Assembly (NCBI GenBank): GCA_027036775.1
Contig: JALWDS010000001.1
Coordinates: forward strand, 62,001-126,000
Source of the DNA: Archaeoglobaceae archaeon
GTDB lineage: Archaea; Halobacteriota; Archaeoglobi; Archaeoglobales; Archaeoglobaceae
DNA: 64,000 bases
Direction of reading: 5' to 3'
Both the position numbers and the translations under genes were made by a program. Of the stretch, positions 40,346 to 49,497 are shown piece by piece; positions within the stretch are counted from its first letter, which is position 1, and the number at the start of each line of letters is the position of its first letter. The notes beneath the pieces are model-generated. The model made no database searches. It was not told where the DNA came from and was given only the letters and a program-made list of their open reading frames with translations.

Positions 40346-41475
40346 CTCTTATCGTTTTAACGATGGGAACAGCCCTATCCCTAAGGTGGAAGAGGTTGGG
40401 AGTGATTGCCGGGATTGCTTCGATTCTACTGGTTCTGAGGTTCGAGCCCCTCCTTTTGATCGTCACTCTGATAGCCTTGATGAACCTGATCTCCCTCGAC
40501 CTCATAGGTAGGAAATACGGAACGGTCTTCGCACTTCCCGCCCTGATGCTCATAGCCACGGTTCACGCCTTCTACACGAGCGACCTACCAAGCCTAATAG
40601 TCTGCTTCATAGTCGCAAGCGTCCCGACCTACGCTCTGGTTTTGATCTCCGAAGATTTGAGAACCAAAACCGCAATAAAATACGTGACGTTCATGGTTAC
40701 CGCGACTATCCTCTTCGTCTTGGGTTTGATACTGATATACGAGAACTTCAAGCTCATCGGATCGTTCCTACTCCTAACTGGACTGGCTTTGGAGGTCGGA
40801 ATTGCTCCACTCCACGAGTGGGTTCCAGACGTGTTCAGCGAAGCGGATCCGATATCCGCATCGATAATAGCGAGTTTAGCGAAGTTCGTTCCCTTCCTGA
40901 TAGCCTTCAGGGTTTTGGGAGGTGAAATGGACTTCTTAAGCTTAACGTTTCTGATTGCTTTGGCTGTAATTTCGATGTTCGTCGGAAACATAGGAGGTTT
41001 GACTTCCAACGAGCCGTCGAGGATTCTCGCCTACTCAACTATTGCTAACATGGGTTACGTGATATCCGCTCTGGCGGTAAATCCCCTATCACTACCCGTA
41101 GCCTTCGCTGGAGCTTTCATACAGCTCCTCGCCAATTCGGTCGGAAAGGTTGGGTTCTTTACCGCCATAAAGGGTGGGGCAAACAGACTGCTTTCCTTCA
41201 TCCTCTCCTTCTCGATGATAGGAGTTCCACCACTCTTGGGATTTTGGGGCAAGTTCTTCATAGCAACGTCCCTACTGAAGTCGAACCTTACGTTTCTGGC
41301 AATAATACTCGTAGTAAATTCGGTCATGTCGGTTCCATACTACGTGAGACTTGCGAGGTTCTTCGATAGGGGTAGAAGTGCGTTGGCGAGTGCGGTAGTC
41401 GGTGTATGCGTCCTGATATCCCTAACTATCTATCCGAATCCGATATACTACTCCTGCTTGAGCGTTTGGAGGTGA
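40333..41475 (+). CDS. fqoN: F420H2:quinone oxidoreductase subunit N (antiporter-like, short)
   Basis: The 380-residue hydrophobic protein has NuoN-like GLALEVGIAPLHEWVPDVFSEADPISASIIASLAKF and NEPSRILAYSTIANMGYVISAL. Typical NuoN/FpoN proteins have 450-490 residues, so one or two terminal helices may be missing. The operon position between L and A fixes the assignment. Confidence 0.87.
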   Translation: MEILALIVLTMGTALSLRWKRLGVIAGIASILLVLRFEPLLLIVTLIALMNLISLDLIGRKYGTVFALPALMLIATVHAFYTSDLPSLIVCFIVASVPTYALVLISEDLRTKTAIKYVTFMVTATILFVLGLILIYENFKLIGSFLLLTGLALEVGIAPLHEWVPDVFSEADPISASIIASLAKFVPFLIAFRVLGGEMDFLSLTFLIALAVISMFVGNIGGLTSNEPSRILAYSTIANMGYVISALAVNPLSLPVAFAGAFIQLLANSVGKVGFFTAIKGGANRLLSFILSFSMIGVPPLLGFWGKFFIATSLLKSNLTFLAIILVVNSVMSVPYYVRLARFFDRGRSALASAVVGVCVLISLTIYPNPIYYSCLSVWR

Positions 41476-41479
41476 TAGC

Positions 41480-41815
41480 ATGAGGGCAATGCTTATAGTC
41501 GGAATACTGATAGCGGTAGGATTTTTGATGGACGTGGCGATACTGATACTCGCTAAGCTCCTACCCATGAAGAGCGAGAGCGAATTCAAGTATTTGAGAT
41601 ACGAATCTGGAAACGTCCCAGTGGAAAGACCGAAATTCGTTTTACCGTTCCAATACGTCCCCTTCATGCTGATGTTCCTATCACTGGAGCCCATAGTCGT
41701 TTTAACTCTGATGGTTTCCCAGTTCAGTCCGATAGTTTTCATCTCGTTGGTCTTGATCCTCGCGATTCCCACGACGATCTTGGCCTTCGAGTTGGGGGGT
41801 GTCTCGAATGTTTGA
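41480..41815 (+). CDS. fqoA: F420H2:quinone oxidoreductase subunit A
   Basis: The 111-residue, three-helix protein is of the NuoA type, with the loop segment KYLRYESGNVPVERPKFVLPFQYVPFMLMF corresponding to the conserved YESG loop that contacts the quinone site. It is 4 bp after fqoN and overlaps the BCD fusion by 8 bp. Confidence 0.9.
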   Translation: MRAMLIVGILIAVGFLMDVAILILAKLLPMKSESEFKYLRYESGNVPVERPKFVLPFQYVPFMLMFLSLEPIVVLTLMVSQFSPIVFISLVLILAIPTTILAFELGGVSNV

Positions 41816-43979
41816 GTTCCTTCAGAGGGGTTTACCTATAAAGAGGTGGGGAACTAAGTGGAGTCTCTGGCCCGTCCATTTAGTTACAGCGTGTTGCGGA
41901 GTTGAACTGGCTCACGCTTACGCGTGCGGTTACGATGCGGAGAGGTTGGGGAGTTTGAACTACGGTATCTGCAGGCAGACCAACCTGATAATAGTTGAGG
42001 GAGCGATAACGAGGAAGATGGCGAGAGTTCTAAAGATGACTTGGGAGCAGATGCCCAATCCAAAGTTCGTCGTGGTCATGGGTGCTTGCGGGATAAAGGG
42101 CGGAATATTCTGGAACAGCTACCACATGGTCAGGCCTTGGGAGGTCGTTCCAGTTCAATACTTCATTCCGGGTTGCCCTCCAACTCCAGAAGCCCTATTA
42201 AACGCCATAGTTTCCCTTCAAAAGAAGATAGACGGGAAGGAAGAAGTTTGCAGGTTCGAGAAGTTCGAGATAGAGAACGTAGAGGGAAAGGTCAGGAGGT
42301 GTCCTCCCCTCAGGAAGTTCGTGGTTGAAAACCCCGCTGTGGTCCCAAACGTTGAGAGGGAGAGGGACGAGTTTGCAGATTTTCTGGAGGAGGTTTTGAA
42401 TACGAAGGTTTACACGATTGGAGAGAAAACCTTTTACGCCTTCGTGGACGATCTAAAGTCGTCTGCAAAGTCTTTGAAGGATACGGGCTTCGACCACGTT
42501 AAGTGCGTGAACGTCATAGACGTTCCGCACGAGGACGAGTTCGTAGTCGAGTTCACGATTTCAAGCTACTCGAAGTTTAGGGACGTTTTGGTTACCATAG
42601 CAAAGAGGGTGGATAGAGAAGATCCGAAGGTGGACAGCTTGATTGAAATATTTCCATCCTCGGACTACATGGAGAGGGAGATGCACGAGTTCTTCGGGGT
42701 GGAATTCGTTGGAAACCCTTGGATGGGCAGAAACTTCCTACTTGATGAGAGCACGCCAAAGTATCCGCTGAGAAAGGACTTCAAGATAGAGCAGGAGAGT
42801 TTGCTTGAAGAGAGAAAATTTTTGCAGGACTTCGACGACAATCCACCTGAGGTCCCCGAAGATTTAGTTAGAGACGCTTTAAGCAGAGACGAGTTCGTTC
42901 TCGTCGTAGGCCCTCAGCATCCGGGAAGCGGGCACATGAGGTTGATAGTGAAGCTTGAGGGAGACGTTATAAGGGAGGTGATACCTGATCCCGGTTACGT
43001 TCACAGGGGTGTGGAGAAGATTGCTGAAAACAGGCTCTACATTCAAAACATACCCCTCGTCGAGAGACCGTGCATAACCGACTTTGCAAACTACGACCTC
43101 TGCTACGTTAGAGCCATAGAGAACGCCTTGAAGATTGACGTTCCGGAGAGGGCCAAGTTCATCAGGACGATACTCGCTGAACTCTGCAGGATTGGAACAC
43201 ACCTATACGACGCTGGAATACTGGCGGTCTTCTTGGGACACACGACCGGTTTTATGTGGGCCTTCGGTTTGAGAGAGTTCGTATGCGAAGCTTTGGCGAT
43301 GATGACCGGTGCAAGGGTAACGGGCTCTTTCATAGTTCCCGGAGGTATCAGACGGGACGTGAGCGACGAAACTCTGAGGAAGGTTAAGAGGTTGATCTCT
43401 TCTATGAGAGAAAGGATAGGAAAGTTCGAGAAGGTTTTCGTCAAGAACCCTACGGTCGTTGCGAGGTTGAGAGATGTGGGTGTCTTGGATAGAGATAGGG
43501 CAATAGAATTGGGACTCGTAGGGCCCTTCTTAAGGGCTTCAAACGTTGAGTTCGATTTGAGGTCTGTTAAAAAATACGAGGCTTACGACGAAGTAGATTG
43601 GGACGTTGTGGTTGGAGAGGAGGGTGATTCATACGCCAGATTACTCGTGAGAGTTGAGGAGGTAAATCAGAGCATGAGGATAGTAGAACAGTTGATAGAG
43701 AGGGTTCCCAAGGGTGAGATACGTTGCGACCTTTGGTGTCTAAGCGATGTAGTCCTGCCGTTGGGTGAACACGTCAGCATGGTTGAAGGTTCGAGGGGAA
43801 CCATATACATGTCCATAGTCAGCGACGGAGAATCTAACGTTCCATACAGATTCAGGATGGTTACGCCGTGTTGGTATATACTCAAGGGCTTCATGGAGGC
43901 GTGTAAAGGATACAGGCTGGCGGATCTGCAGGCCATATACGGTAGTTTCGGTTACTTCCCACCTGAAGCGGATAGGTGA
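41808..43979 (+). CDS. fqoBCD: F420H2:quinone oxidoreductase, fused subunits B, C and D
   Basis: A single 723-residue chain carries three complex I subunits. Residues 1-165 are NuoB-like, with N2-cluster ligands C29, C30, C94 and C123 (VTACCGVE, MGACGIKGG, PGCPPTPEA). Residues 190-335 are NuoC-like (FPSSDYMEREMHEFFGVEFVGNP, ESTPKYPLRKDF). Residues 355-723 are NuoD-like (VVGPQHPGSGHMRL, DPGYVHRGVEKIAENR, LCRIGTHLYDAG, with the terminal IYGSFGYFPPEADR). This is the quinone-reducing core. The ATG at 41808 follows a GGGGGGTG ribosome site; a GTG at 41799 is the alternative. No stop or frameshift separates the three parts. Confidence 0.93.
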   Translation: MFEFLQRGLPIKRWGTKWSLWPVHLVTACCGVELAHAYACGYDAERLGSLNYGICRQTNLIIVEGAITRKMARVLKMTWEQMPNPKFVVVMGACGIKGGIFWNSYHMVRPWEVVPVQYFIPGCPPTPEALLNAIVSLQKKIDGKEEVCRFEKFEIENVEGKVRRCPPLRKFVVENPAVVPNVERERDEFADFLEEVLNTKVYTIGEKTFYAFVDDLKSSAKSLKDTGFDHVKCVNVIDVPHEDEFVVEFTISSYSKFRDVLVTIAKRVDREDPKVDSLIEIFPSSDYMEREMHEFFGVEFVGNPWMGRNFLLDESTPKYPLRKDFKIEQESLLEERKFLQDFDDNPPEVPEDLVRDALSRDEFVLVVGPQHPGSGHMRLIVKLEGDVIREVIPDPGYVHRGVEKIAENRLYIQNIPLVERPCITDFANYDLCYVRAIENALKIDVPERAKFIRTILAELCRIGTHLYDAGILAVFLGHTTGFMWAFGLREFVCEALAMMTGARVTGSFIVPGGIRRDVSDETLRKVKRLISSMRERIGKFEKVFVKNPTVVARLRDVGVLDRDRAIELGLVGPFLRASNVEFDLRSVKKYEAYDEVDWDVVVGEEGDSYARLLVRVEEVNQSMRIVEQLIERVPKGEIRCDLWCLSDVVLPLGEHVSMVEGSRGTIYMSIVSDGESNVPYRFRMVTPCWYILKGFMEACKGYRLADLQAIYGSFGYFPPEADR

Positions 43980-45019
43980 TCGCCATGTTGGACGTTCCGA
44001 TAGCTCAAGGTTTGATAGAGTTCGTTGCAAGGATTCCAATCCTAAACATCCTCGTAGAGAGGGACGTCTTTGCTGTCCTTATAGCACCGGGTTTGGTCTC
44101 CCTCCTAACCTTCTTGGGTTTCATAGTATGGTTCGAGAGGAAGATCACCGCAAGGATACAGTGGAGGATTGGGCCTAAGGAGGTCTCACCCTACTTGGGA
44201 GGTATTCTTCAGGTTTTGGCGGACATGATCAGGTATCTTTATCAGGAGGTCATAGTTCACAGAGACGCCCACAAGAAATACTTCATCCAGCTTCCAATAC
44301 TCTCTATAATCCCCGTTCTCTTAGCCCTGACGCTCGTTCCAGCTGGAAAGGTTTACGCTTTCAGAAGCGAGTTCGCGATACCTTCTATGGTGGCACTGAT
44401 ATCCCTAATACCCCTGTTCGTAATAGCGATAGGCTGGAGTGCGAACAACAGGTTCGCCTTCGTAGGTCTGATTAGGGAGTCTTTCATGTGCATAGCTTAC
44501 GAGATACCTCTCCTCATATCGGTTCTATCCATGCTGGTAATCTATCAGAGCGGAGACGCGATTACCGTGGTTGAGAAACAGACTATACCGGGTGCTTTGA
44601 TAAACCCCCTCGCCTTCTTAACCTTCCTAATTTCAACAGTGATGGCCACTGGCAGGTTGCCTTTCGACATACCGGAGGCTGATCAGGAGATCGCATTCGG
44701 TCCATACGTCGAATACAGCGGTATAATGTTCGGACTGGTAATGGTGTTGGCATACGAAAAGCTATACCTCCTGTCCCTCCTAATGGTCGTCCTCTTTTTC
44801 TCAGGATGGAAGGGATTCTACATCGCAACTTTGGGAGATCTCTCCCCGGTTTTAACACTGCTCCTAAAGGCTTTGATTGTCATGTGCGTAATAGTCGTGA
44901 CGAGAGCGGTTTACGCGAGGTATAGGATAGATCAGGCTTTGAAGATCGGTTGGAGCTTCCTCTTAGGATTGGCCTTCTCATCCCTAATACTTTCGGTGGT
45001 GATGGTATGGTTGTCGTAA
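43976..45019 (+). CDS. fqoH: F420H2:quinone oxidoreductase subunit H
   Basis: The protein is 347 residues from GTG 43976 (344 from ATG 43985), with about eight helices, NuoH-like. It has VWFERKITARIQWRIGPKEVSP, ILQVLADMIRYLYQE and RLPFDIPEADQEIAFGPYVEYSG, the last being the conserved cytosolic loop of the quinone chamber. The end overlaps fqoI by 13 bp. Confidence 0.92.
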   Translation: MIAMLDVPIAQGLIEFVARIPILNILVERDVFAVLIAPGLVSLLTFLGFIVWFERKITARIQWRIGPKEVSPYLGGILQVLADMIRYLYQEVIVHRDAHKKYFIQLPILSIIPVLLALTLVPAGKVYAFRSEFAIPSMVALISLIPLFVIAIGWSANNRFAFVGLIRESFMCIAYEIPLLISVLSMLVIYQSGDAITVVEKQTIPGALINPLAFLTFLISTVMATGRLPFDIPEADQEIAFGPYVEYSGIMFGLVMVLAYEKLYLLSLLMVVLFFSGWKGFYIATLGDLSPVLTLLLKALIVMCVIVVTRAVYARYRIDQALKIGWSFLLGLAFSSLILSVVMVWLS

Positions 45020-45429
45020 AGGATGGAGGATCGAGGTTGAAGAGGCACTTGGAGATAATAGGCATAATAGCCAAGGAGATAATTAAACCAGACACGATAA
45101 CGATAGAGTATCCTAAGGAGGAGAGGGTTTACGACAACATAAGGGGTTACGTCGTCTTCGATTACAGGAAGTGCATAGGATGTTTGAAGTGTGCGAGGAT
45201 ATGTCCAGCAAACGCCATAACGGTTAAGAGCGTTAAGAGCAGGTTTTACCCGAGCATAGACTACGGGAAGTGCATATTCTGTCACTTCTGCATAGACGTC
45301 TGTCCGACGAACGCTTTGGAGAACTCAAGAATTCACGATCTCGTTTTCGACTCTCACGAGATAGTGTTAAATCCAGACGAGAGGATAGTTTACGATGTGA
45401 AACGCAAGGAGGTTAGGTTCGAGGGGTGA
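45007..45429 (+). CDS. fqoI: F420H2:quinone oxidoreductase subunit I (2x 4Fe-4S)
   Basis: The 140-residue NuoI-like protein has two ferredoxin motifs CIGCLKCARICP and CIFCHFCIDVCP, carrying electrons from FqoF to the N2 cluster. I start it at the ATG at 45007 (MVVVKDGGSRLKRHLEIIG), since the upstream part of the frame lies inside fqoH. It overlaps fqoF by 4 bp. Confidence 0.92.
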   Translation: MVVVKDGGSRLKRHLEIIGIIAKEIIKPDTITIEYPKEERVYDNIRGYVVFDYRKCIGCLKCARICPANAITVKSVKSRFYPSIDYGKCIFCHFCIDVCPTNALENSRIHDLVFDSHEIVLNPDERIVYDVKRKEVRFEG

Positions 45430-46640
45430 CGTTCATGCTCCTCTCGGAGTTCGTAACTTATCCCGTCAATGCCGAAAACTGCGTAGGATGCAGGATATGC
45501 GTTGACTCGTGCCCGAGCTTCGCTTTAAAAGCGGAAACGATGGACGGCAAGATCATCATAACTCTGAGGGAAGAGCTCTGTTACGGTTGCGGTGTGTGCG
45601 TCGACTCCTGCCCCTTTCAAACCCTCGATCTGGTTAGGAGGGGGCTGGGGGAGTTTAGAATAGAGAAGGAGATAGTTAAGGTTGAGGGGAAGGTTTTCAA
45701 GGAGCTTTCAAGGAAGGTCATAGAGAGCGGTCTTTGTTGCGGTTGCGGTGCCTGCACGGTCTGCCCACCAGAAGGCATAGTTTGGGAAGACGGAACGGTG
45801 GACTTTCCAGACTGGGAGAGGTGTAGGGACTGCGGGATATGCTTAAAGGTCTGCCAGCGTTACGACTACGAACCTCTTAGCGGTCTGGGAGAATACTTGG
45901 AAATAGTGGGTGCGAAGTCAAAGAGGTTTAAGGGACAGGACGGGGCGATTGCAACGGAATTTCTTGCATGTGCACTCGAAAGGGGCTTGGTGGATACCGT
46001 TTTGGTCGTGGGGAGAACGAAGGAATGGAAGCCCCTCGTGATATGTGTGAAACATCCAGATCAGTTGAGAAGCGAGAGGGTAACGGGAACGAAATACAGC
46101 CTTTCTCCCATACTCCCAGAGCTGAACAGGATAATAAGGAGGGTCAAAAGCGTTGCTATAGTCGGAACGCCGTGCATAATAACGGGATTGAGGCTTCTGC
46201 AGAGAGAGATACCTCTGTATAGGAAGGTGAAGCTTGCGGTCGCACTTTTCTGCATGGAAAATATGAGGTATTCTAAGCTGAAGGAATTTTTGGAGAAGAA
46301 CGGTGTCAGAATTGAAGACGCACTGAAGTTCGACATAAAGAAGGGGAAGTTCATAGTCCTCACGAGAGACGGAAAGTTCACGTGTCCCGTCAAGGAGTTG
46401 GACGAGTTCGTTTCGAGCGGATGTCACTACTGCCAAGACTTCTCCGGCGTGAACGGAGACGTGAGCGTTGGAAGCGTTGGATCTCCCAAGGGATACTCGA
46501 CGGTTGTTATAAGGAGCGAGTTGGCTAAGGAGCTCTTCGAATACATGGTGGAGAGGGGATACGTTGAGGTTGGAGACGCGAACGTTGAAGTAGTCAAAAA
46601 GCTCTGCGACTTGAAGGTTAAGAAGGCTAAGAGGGTTTGA
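45426..46640 (+). CDS. fqoF: F420H2 dehydrogenase subunit F (F420H2-oxidising input module)
   Basis: The protein is 404 residues from GTG 45426, or 401 from ATG 45435. Two ferredoxin motifs (CVGCRICVDSCP, CYGCGVCVDSCP) are followed by an FrhB-type domain with CCGCGACTVCP, CRDCGICLKVC, the flavin/F420 region (GAIATEFLACALERGLVDTV, IVGTPCIITGLRLLQ) and CHYCQDFSGVNGDVSVG. It accepts hydride from F420H2 and feeds the Fqo membrane complex. It is the last gene of the operon and converges on a methyltransferase gene with a 14-bp overlap. Confidence 0.93.
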   Translation: MTFMLLSEFVTYPVNAENCVGCRICVDSCPSFALKAETMDGKIIITLREELCYGCGVCVDSCPFQTLDLVRRGLGEFRIEKEIVKVEGKVFKELSRKVIESGLCCGCGACTVCPPEGIVWEDGTVDFPDWERCRDCGICLKVCQRYDYEPLSGLGEYLEIVGAKSKRFKGQDGAIATEFLACALERGLVDTVLVVGRTKEWKPLVICVKHPDQLRSERVTGTKYSLSPILPELNRIIRRVKSVAIVGTPCIITGLRLLQREIPLYRKVKLAVALFCMENMRYSKLKEFLEKNGVRIEDALKFDIKKGKFIVLTRDGKFTCPVKELDEFVSSGCHYCQDFSGVNGDVSVGSVGSPKGYSTVVIRSELAKELFEYMVERGYVEVGDANVEVVKKLCDLKVKKAKRV

Positions 46641-47160
46641 TTCCGAACAAGAAGAAGTGGCACTCGTAAACGTCCAAGCTCTCAACCTCAAAGCACCTTT
46701 CGAGCAGATCTCTAACGTAGCCCTCATCCAACCTGTCCCTCTTTGGAGGGCCGAAATCGCAGTCCATCTTCCAATCTATGACGGCGATTGCTTTGGCCCT
46801 ACACGCCCAGTTCAGATAGCCTTCAACGTCGTCTATCTCGTGAAGGGAGTCCGCAAATAGGACGAAGTCTATTTCGAAATCCACATCTATCGGCTCTTCA
46901 GATACTATTATCCCGACGTTCTTCAAGCCCTTTCCAGCCAAAATCCTCGCCATCTCCTCACTCGCCTCCACCGCGTAAACGACCTTGAAGAGCTTTGCCA
47001 GATGAACGGTGAAGTATCCGGTTCCAGCACCGACGTCGAAAGCTACCTCTCTCCTCGGAAGTTCCATAACCTTCTTTATCAGGGGTTCAACAGGCAGTAT
47101 CTTCCTCCTCCACTCCGATTCGAGTATATGCCAATTTTTCGGATCGAACCTGTGGGGCAT
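46627..47160 (-). CDS. Class I SAM-dependent methyltransferase (UbiE-like)
   Basis: The 177-residue protein has the SAM-binding motif I EVAFDVGAGTGYFTVHLAK, followed by VYAVEASEEMARIL and the post-motif DFVLFADSLHEIDD. The small size and N-terminal cap (HILESEWRRKILPVEPLIKKV) resemble the UbiE/MenG-like group, but the substrate cannot be named. Start ATG 47160; an upstream TTG is possible. It is divergent from mer across 48 bp that contain a TATA element. Confidence 0.8.
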   Translation of the reverse strand: MPHRFDPKNWHILESEWRRKILPVEPLIKKVMELPRREVAFDVGAGTGYFTVHLAKLFKVVYAVEASEEMARILAGKGLKNVGIIVSEEPIDVDFEIDFVLFADSLHEIDDVEGYLNWACRAKAIAVIDWKMDCDFGPPKRDRLDEGYVRDLLERCFEVESLDVYECHFFLFGIKPS

Positions 47161-47180
47161 GTTCAGGATACGCAAACGAC

Positions 47181-47188
47181 TTATATAC
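47181..47188 (+). promoter_or_regulatory. TATA box of mer
   Basis: TTATATAC is centred about 25 bp upstream of the mer ATG, so the transcript would start at or next to the start codon (leaderless). The element is close to palindromic and could also serve the divergent methyltransferase gene. Confidence 0.6.
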
Positions 47189-47196
47189 CCTATTTG

Positions 47197-47208
47197 TCAT
47201 GATAGATC
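47197..47208 (+). promoter_or_regulatory. C1-regulon motif at the mer start
   Basis: TCATGATAGATC ends one base before the mer ATG and covers the predicted transcription start. It differs from the mtd, hdr-etf and fwd sites at two positions. Confidence 0.62.
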
Positions 47209-48111
47209 ATGGAACTTGGTGTGGAGATACTGCCGGACAAACCCTTTTACGAGGTGGAGTATCTCGCGGTTTTATCCGAGAAGAGCGGTTTCGACTACGT
47301 TTGGTTGACCGAACACTACAACAACAGAAATCCCTACCCCCTTCTGGCAAACGTAGCTTTAAAAACATCCAAAGCAAAGATAGGTGTCGGTGTAACGAAT
47401 CCCTACACGATGCATCCAGCTCTGATAGCTTCAGCTATAATGACGATAGACGAGATAAGCGACGGAAGAGCGGTCTTAGGTATTTCAGCTGGAGACAAGA
47501 CGACTTTGGAGAGCATAGGTGTAACGAGGGAGAAACCGCTCAAGTTCGTGAGGGAGGGTGTTGAGGTGATTAGAGCTATTATGAGGGGAGAGAGATACGA
47601 GGGAGATATCTTCAGGTTCAGCGGTTTTACTAAGTTCTCGAGGAGAGTTCCAATATTCGTGGGTGCTCAGGGGGAGAAGATGGTAAAACTCGCCTTGGAA
47701 GTTGGTGACGGAATACTTTTGAACGTCTCCAAGCCAGAAGAGGTTGTGAAAACCGAAAAATACGTTGCGGTCTGCTGTCCAGTTTGCGTTGACGATGACT
47801 ACGAAAGGGCCAAAGATATGGCGAAGGTCGTTGTCGGATTCATAATAGCTGGGAGTTCGAGGAATGTTTTGGAGAGGAAGGGAATTGAGATCGAGAAGGC
47901 AAAGGAGATTGGGGAGATGATTAGAAAGGGCAGGTTCAAAGACATCGAAATTGGGGAGGAAACTATAAGGGAGTTCTGCATATTCGGAACTTTAAAAGAA
48001 GTTGTTTCAGAGATAGAGAGTTTCGAAGTCGATCAGTTCGTTGTGGGAAGTCCCATAGGCAGGGATAAGGCCAAGATAATAAGGGAGCTCGGAAGGAGGT
48101 TGAAGTCATGA
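47209..48111 (+). CDS. mer: F420-dependent methylenetetrahydromethanopterin reductase
   Basis: Mer interconverts methylene- and methyl-H4MPT with F420. The 300-residue luciferase-like TIM barrel has GVEILPDKPFYEVEYLAVLSEKSGFDYVWLTEHYNNR, GVGVTNPYTMHPALIASA (with the non-prolyl cis peptide region) and DEISDGRAVLGISAGDK, all typical of Mer. It is a little shorter than the usual 320-330. The FwdB-like gene overlaps its end by 4 bp, so they are co-translated. Confidence 0.93.
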   Translation: MELGVEILPDKPFYEVEYLAVLSEKSGFDYVWLTEHYNNRNPYPLLANVALKTSKAKIGVGVTNPYTMHPALIASAIMTIDEISDGRAVLGISAGDKTTLESIGVTREKPLKFVREGVEVIRAIMRGERYEGDIFRFSGFTKFSRRVPIFVGAQGEKMVKLALEVGDGILLNVSKPEEVVKTEKYVAVCCPVCVDDDYERAKDMAKVVVGFIIAGSSRNVLERKGIEIEKAKEIGEMIRKGRFKDIEIGEETIREFCIFGTLKEVVSEIESFEVDQFVVGSPIGRDKAKIIRELGRRLKS

Positions 48112-48809
48112 TCTGTCCGTTTTGCAACGTATTCTGCGATGACGTAGATGAGTTCAACGACGTCTGTTCTTTGGGATACGAGGGTTTTCACTCAAAATTC
48201 GAGTGCGAGATCGAAAAGTTCGTCAACGCTTTGAACGATTGTGGAAATCCGCTCTTCTGCATTTCAAGCGTCGATGCAATTGAATTTTTGAAGAGAGAGG
48301 GTTTTCAGGTTTGCAAACCCTACGCGACTTGCAGACTCGAGGATATTAAGGGTAGAGACCTGATATGCTACGGATACGATCCCATCAAGGAAAATCCCCG
48401 CCTTCTAACGAGGTTCTTCAGGGTGGGCATGAACGAGCTCGTTGCGGTGGGTGTCGAAATTGAAAAGCTGGCCACGAACTTCGACAACTTGGAGTCCGCC
48501 CTTGAAGAGGTAGATAATCCTGTCGTTATCGCAAAAACCGTTTTGAAGGAGGACTACTTGAACGGTTTGATAGACTACTGTAGGGACAGGGGAGTGGATC
48601 TGATTTTCAACGCGTTCATACCCGAAGATTTCGATTTCGACTTAGTTTTCACCTCTCAAAGCTTGGATTTCGAAAGGAAGGTTACCTTCGGAGTCAGAGG
48701 AGACTTGAAGTGCTTCGAAGTCGGAAGGGTTTTGAGGATGGACGGTGTTGAAGTTTACGTCGACTTGAACCTGCCCTCCGTAAAGGATTTGATATCTAAA
48801 GTTTTCTGA
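48108..48809 (+). CDS. FwdB-like orphan protein lacking the catalytic centre
   Basis: The 233-residue protein begins MICPFCNVFCDD and keeps the four Cys (C3, C6, C10, C20) that bind the 4Fe-4S cluster at the N-terminus of FwdB (there CPFCGNVCDD). The rest follows the FwdB core faintly (ICYGYDPIKENPRLLTRFF recalls WGCNPAEAHPRHPTRY) but is half its length and lacks the SSVCHGPS metal ligand. It cannot bind molybdopterin as FwdB does. It is coupled to mer and overlaps fwdC at its 3' end. A helper or regulator of Fwd is possible. Confidence 0.65.
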   Translation: MICPFCNVFCDDVDEFNDVCSLGYEGFHSKFECEIEKFVNALNDCGNPLFCISSVDAIEFLKREGFQVCKPYATCRLEDIKGRDLICYGYDPIKENPRLLTRFFRVGMNELVAVGVEIEKLATNFDNLESALEEVDNPVVIAKTVLKEDYLNGLIDYCRDRGVDLIFNAFIPEDFDFDLVFTSQSLDFERKVTFGVRGDLKCFEVGRVLRMDGVEVYVDLNLPSVKDLISKVF

Positions 48810-49497
48810 TTACACCCTTCCCACCCACGTTGACATCGCCCCTCCAAACTCCGTTCTCTTCAACGAAAGACGGTGGTAAATCGAATCTTCCACCAACCCT
48901 TATCTCCCCTCCCTTCATGTCCCATCCGACGTAACCGCAGTTACCCCTAACAACTATAACTCCTCCCTTCATCTCCGTTCCAACGAAATCTCCGGCGTTC
49001 CCGACCTCTATGTAGCCGTCAACCATCTTCTCTCCAACGTAACTTCCCACGTCACCTTCTACGATTATCTTACCCCCCTTAACGCCCTCCATCTCTCCCC
49101 AGAAGTTACAGCCTATCCTGTTTCCTGCGTTTCCCTTTACAACGATTTCACCTCCCCTCATCTCCGTTCCAAGCCAATCGTCTGCATTCCCTTCAACGAT
49201 TATCTTACCTCCCTCCATGTATGCACCGCAGTGCTGTCCCACATCTCCTCTAACGACTATCTCCCCGTCCTTCATTCCCTTCCCTATCCACTTCACCCTG
49301 CTGAAGTCGCCCTCTAAAATAACCCTCTTGCCTTCACCGACCGTCTCAACGTCGAACAGATCACCCAAACGCTTCACTAACTTACCGTAGTAAACTTCGA
49401 AATTCAAGACGTCCTTCAAATCCATCTCTGCCAAATCTGGCGTGATTTCGGCCTCGACGTGAACTTCGAAGCTCAACTTCGGCCTCAGAATCAACAT
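48796..49497 (-). CDS. fwdC: Formylmethanofuran dehydrogenase subunit C
   Basis: The 233-residue protein consists mainly of a right-handed beta-helix with repeated G-x-x-x-G-x-x-M-x-G-G units (GAYMEGGKIIVEGNADDWLG, GTEMRGGEIVVKGNAGNRIG), like the GltS C-terminal domain. It is a structural part of the Fwd complex. It is the last gene of the operon fwdD-B-A-C, overlaps fwdA by 7 bp, and converges on the FwdB-like gene. Confidence 0.93.
   Translation of the reverse strand: MLILRPKLSFEVHVEAEITPDLAEMDLKDVLNFEVYYGKLVKRLGDLFDVETVGEGKRVILEGDFSRVKWIGKGMKDGEIVVRGDVGQHCGAYMEGGKIIVEGNADDWLGTEMRGGEIVVKGNAGNRIGCNFWGEMEGVKGGKIIVEGDVGSYVGEKMVDGYIEVGNAGDFVGTEMKGGVIVVRGNCGYVGWDMKGGEIRVGGRFDLPPSFVEENGVWRGDVNVGGKGVIRKL

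Noticed and set aside
45918-46727. Minus-strand open frame of 269 codons
   Set aside because: It is a shadow of fqoF in another frame.
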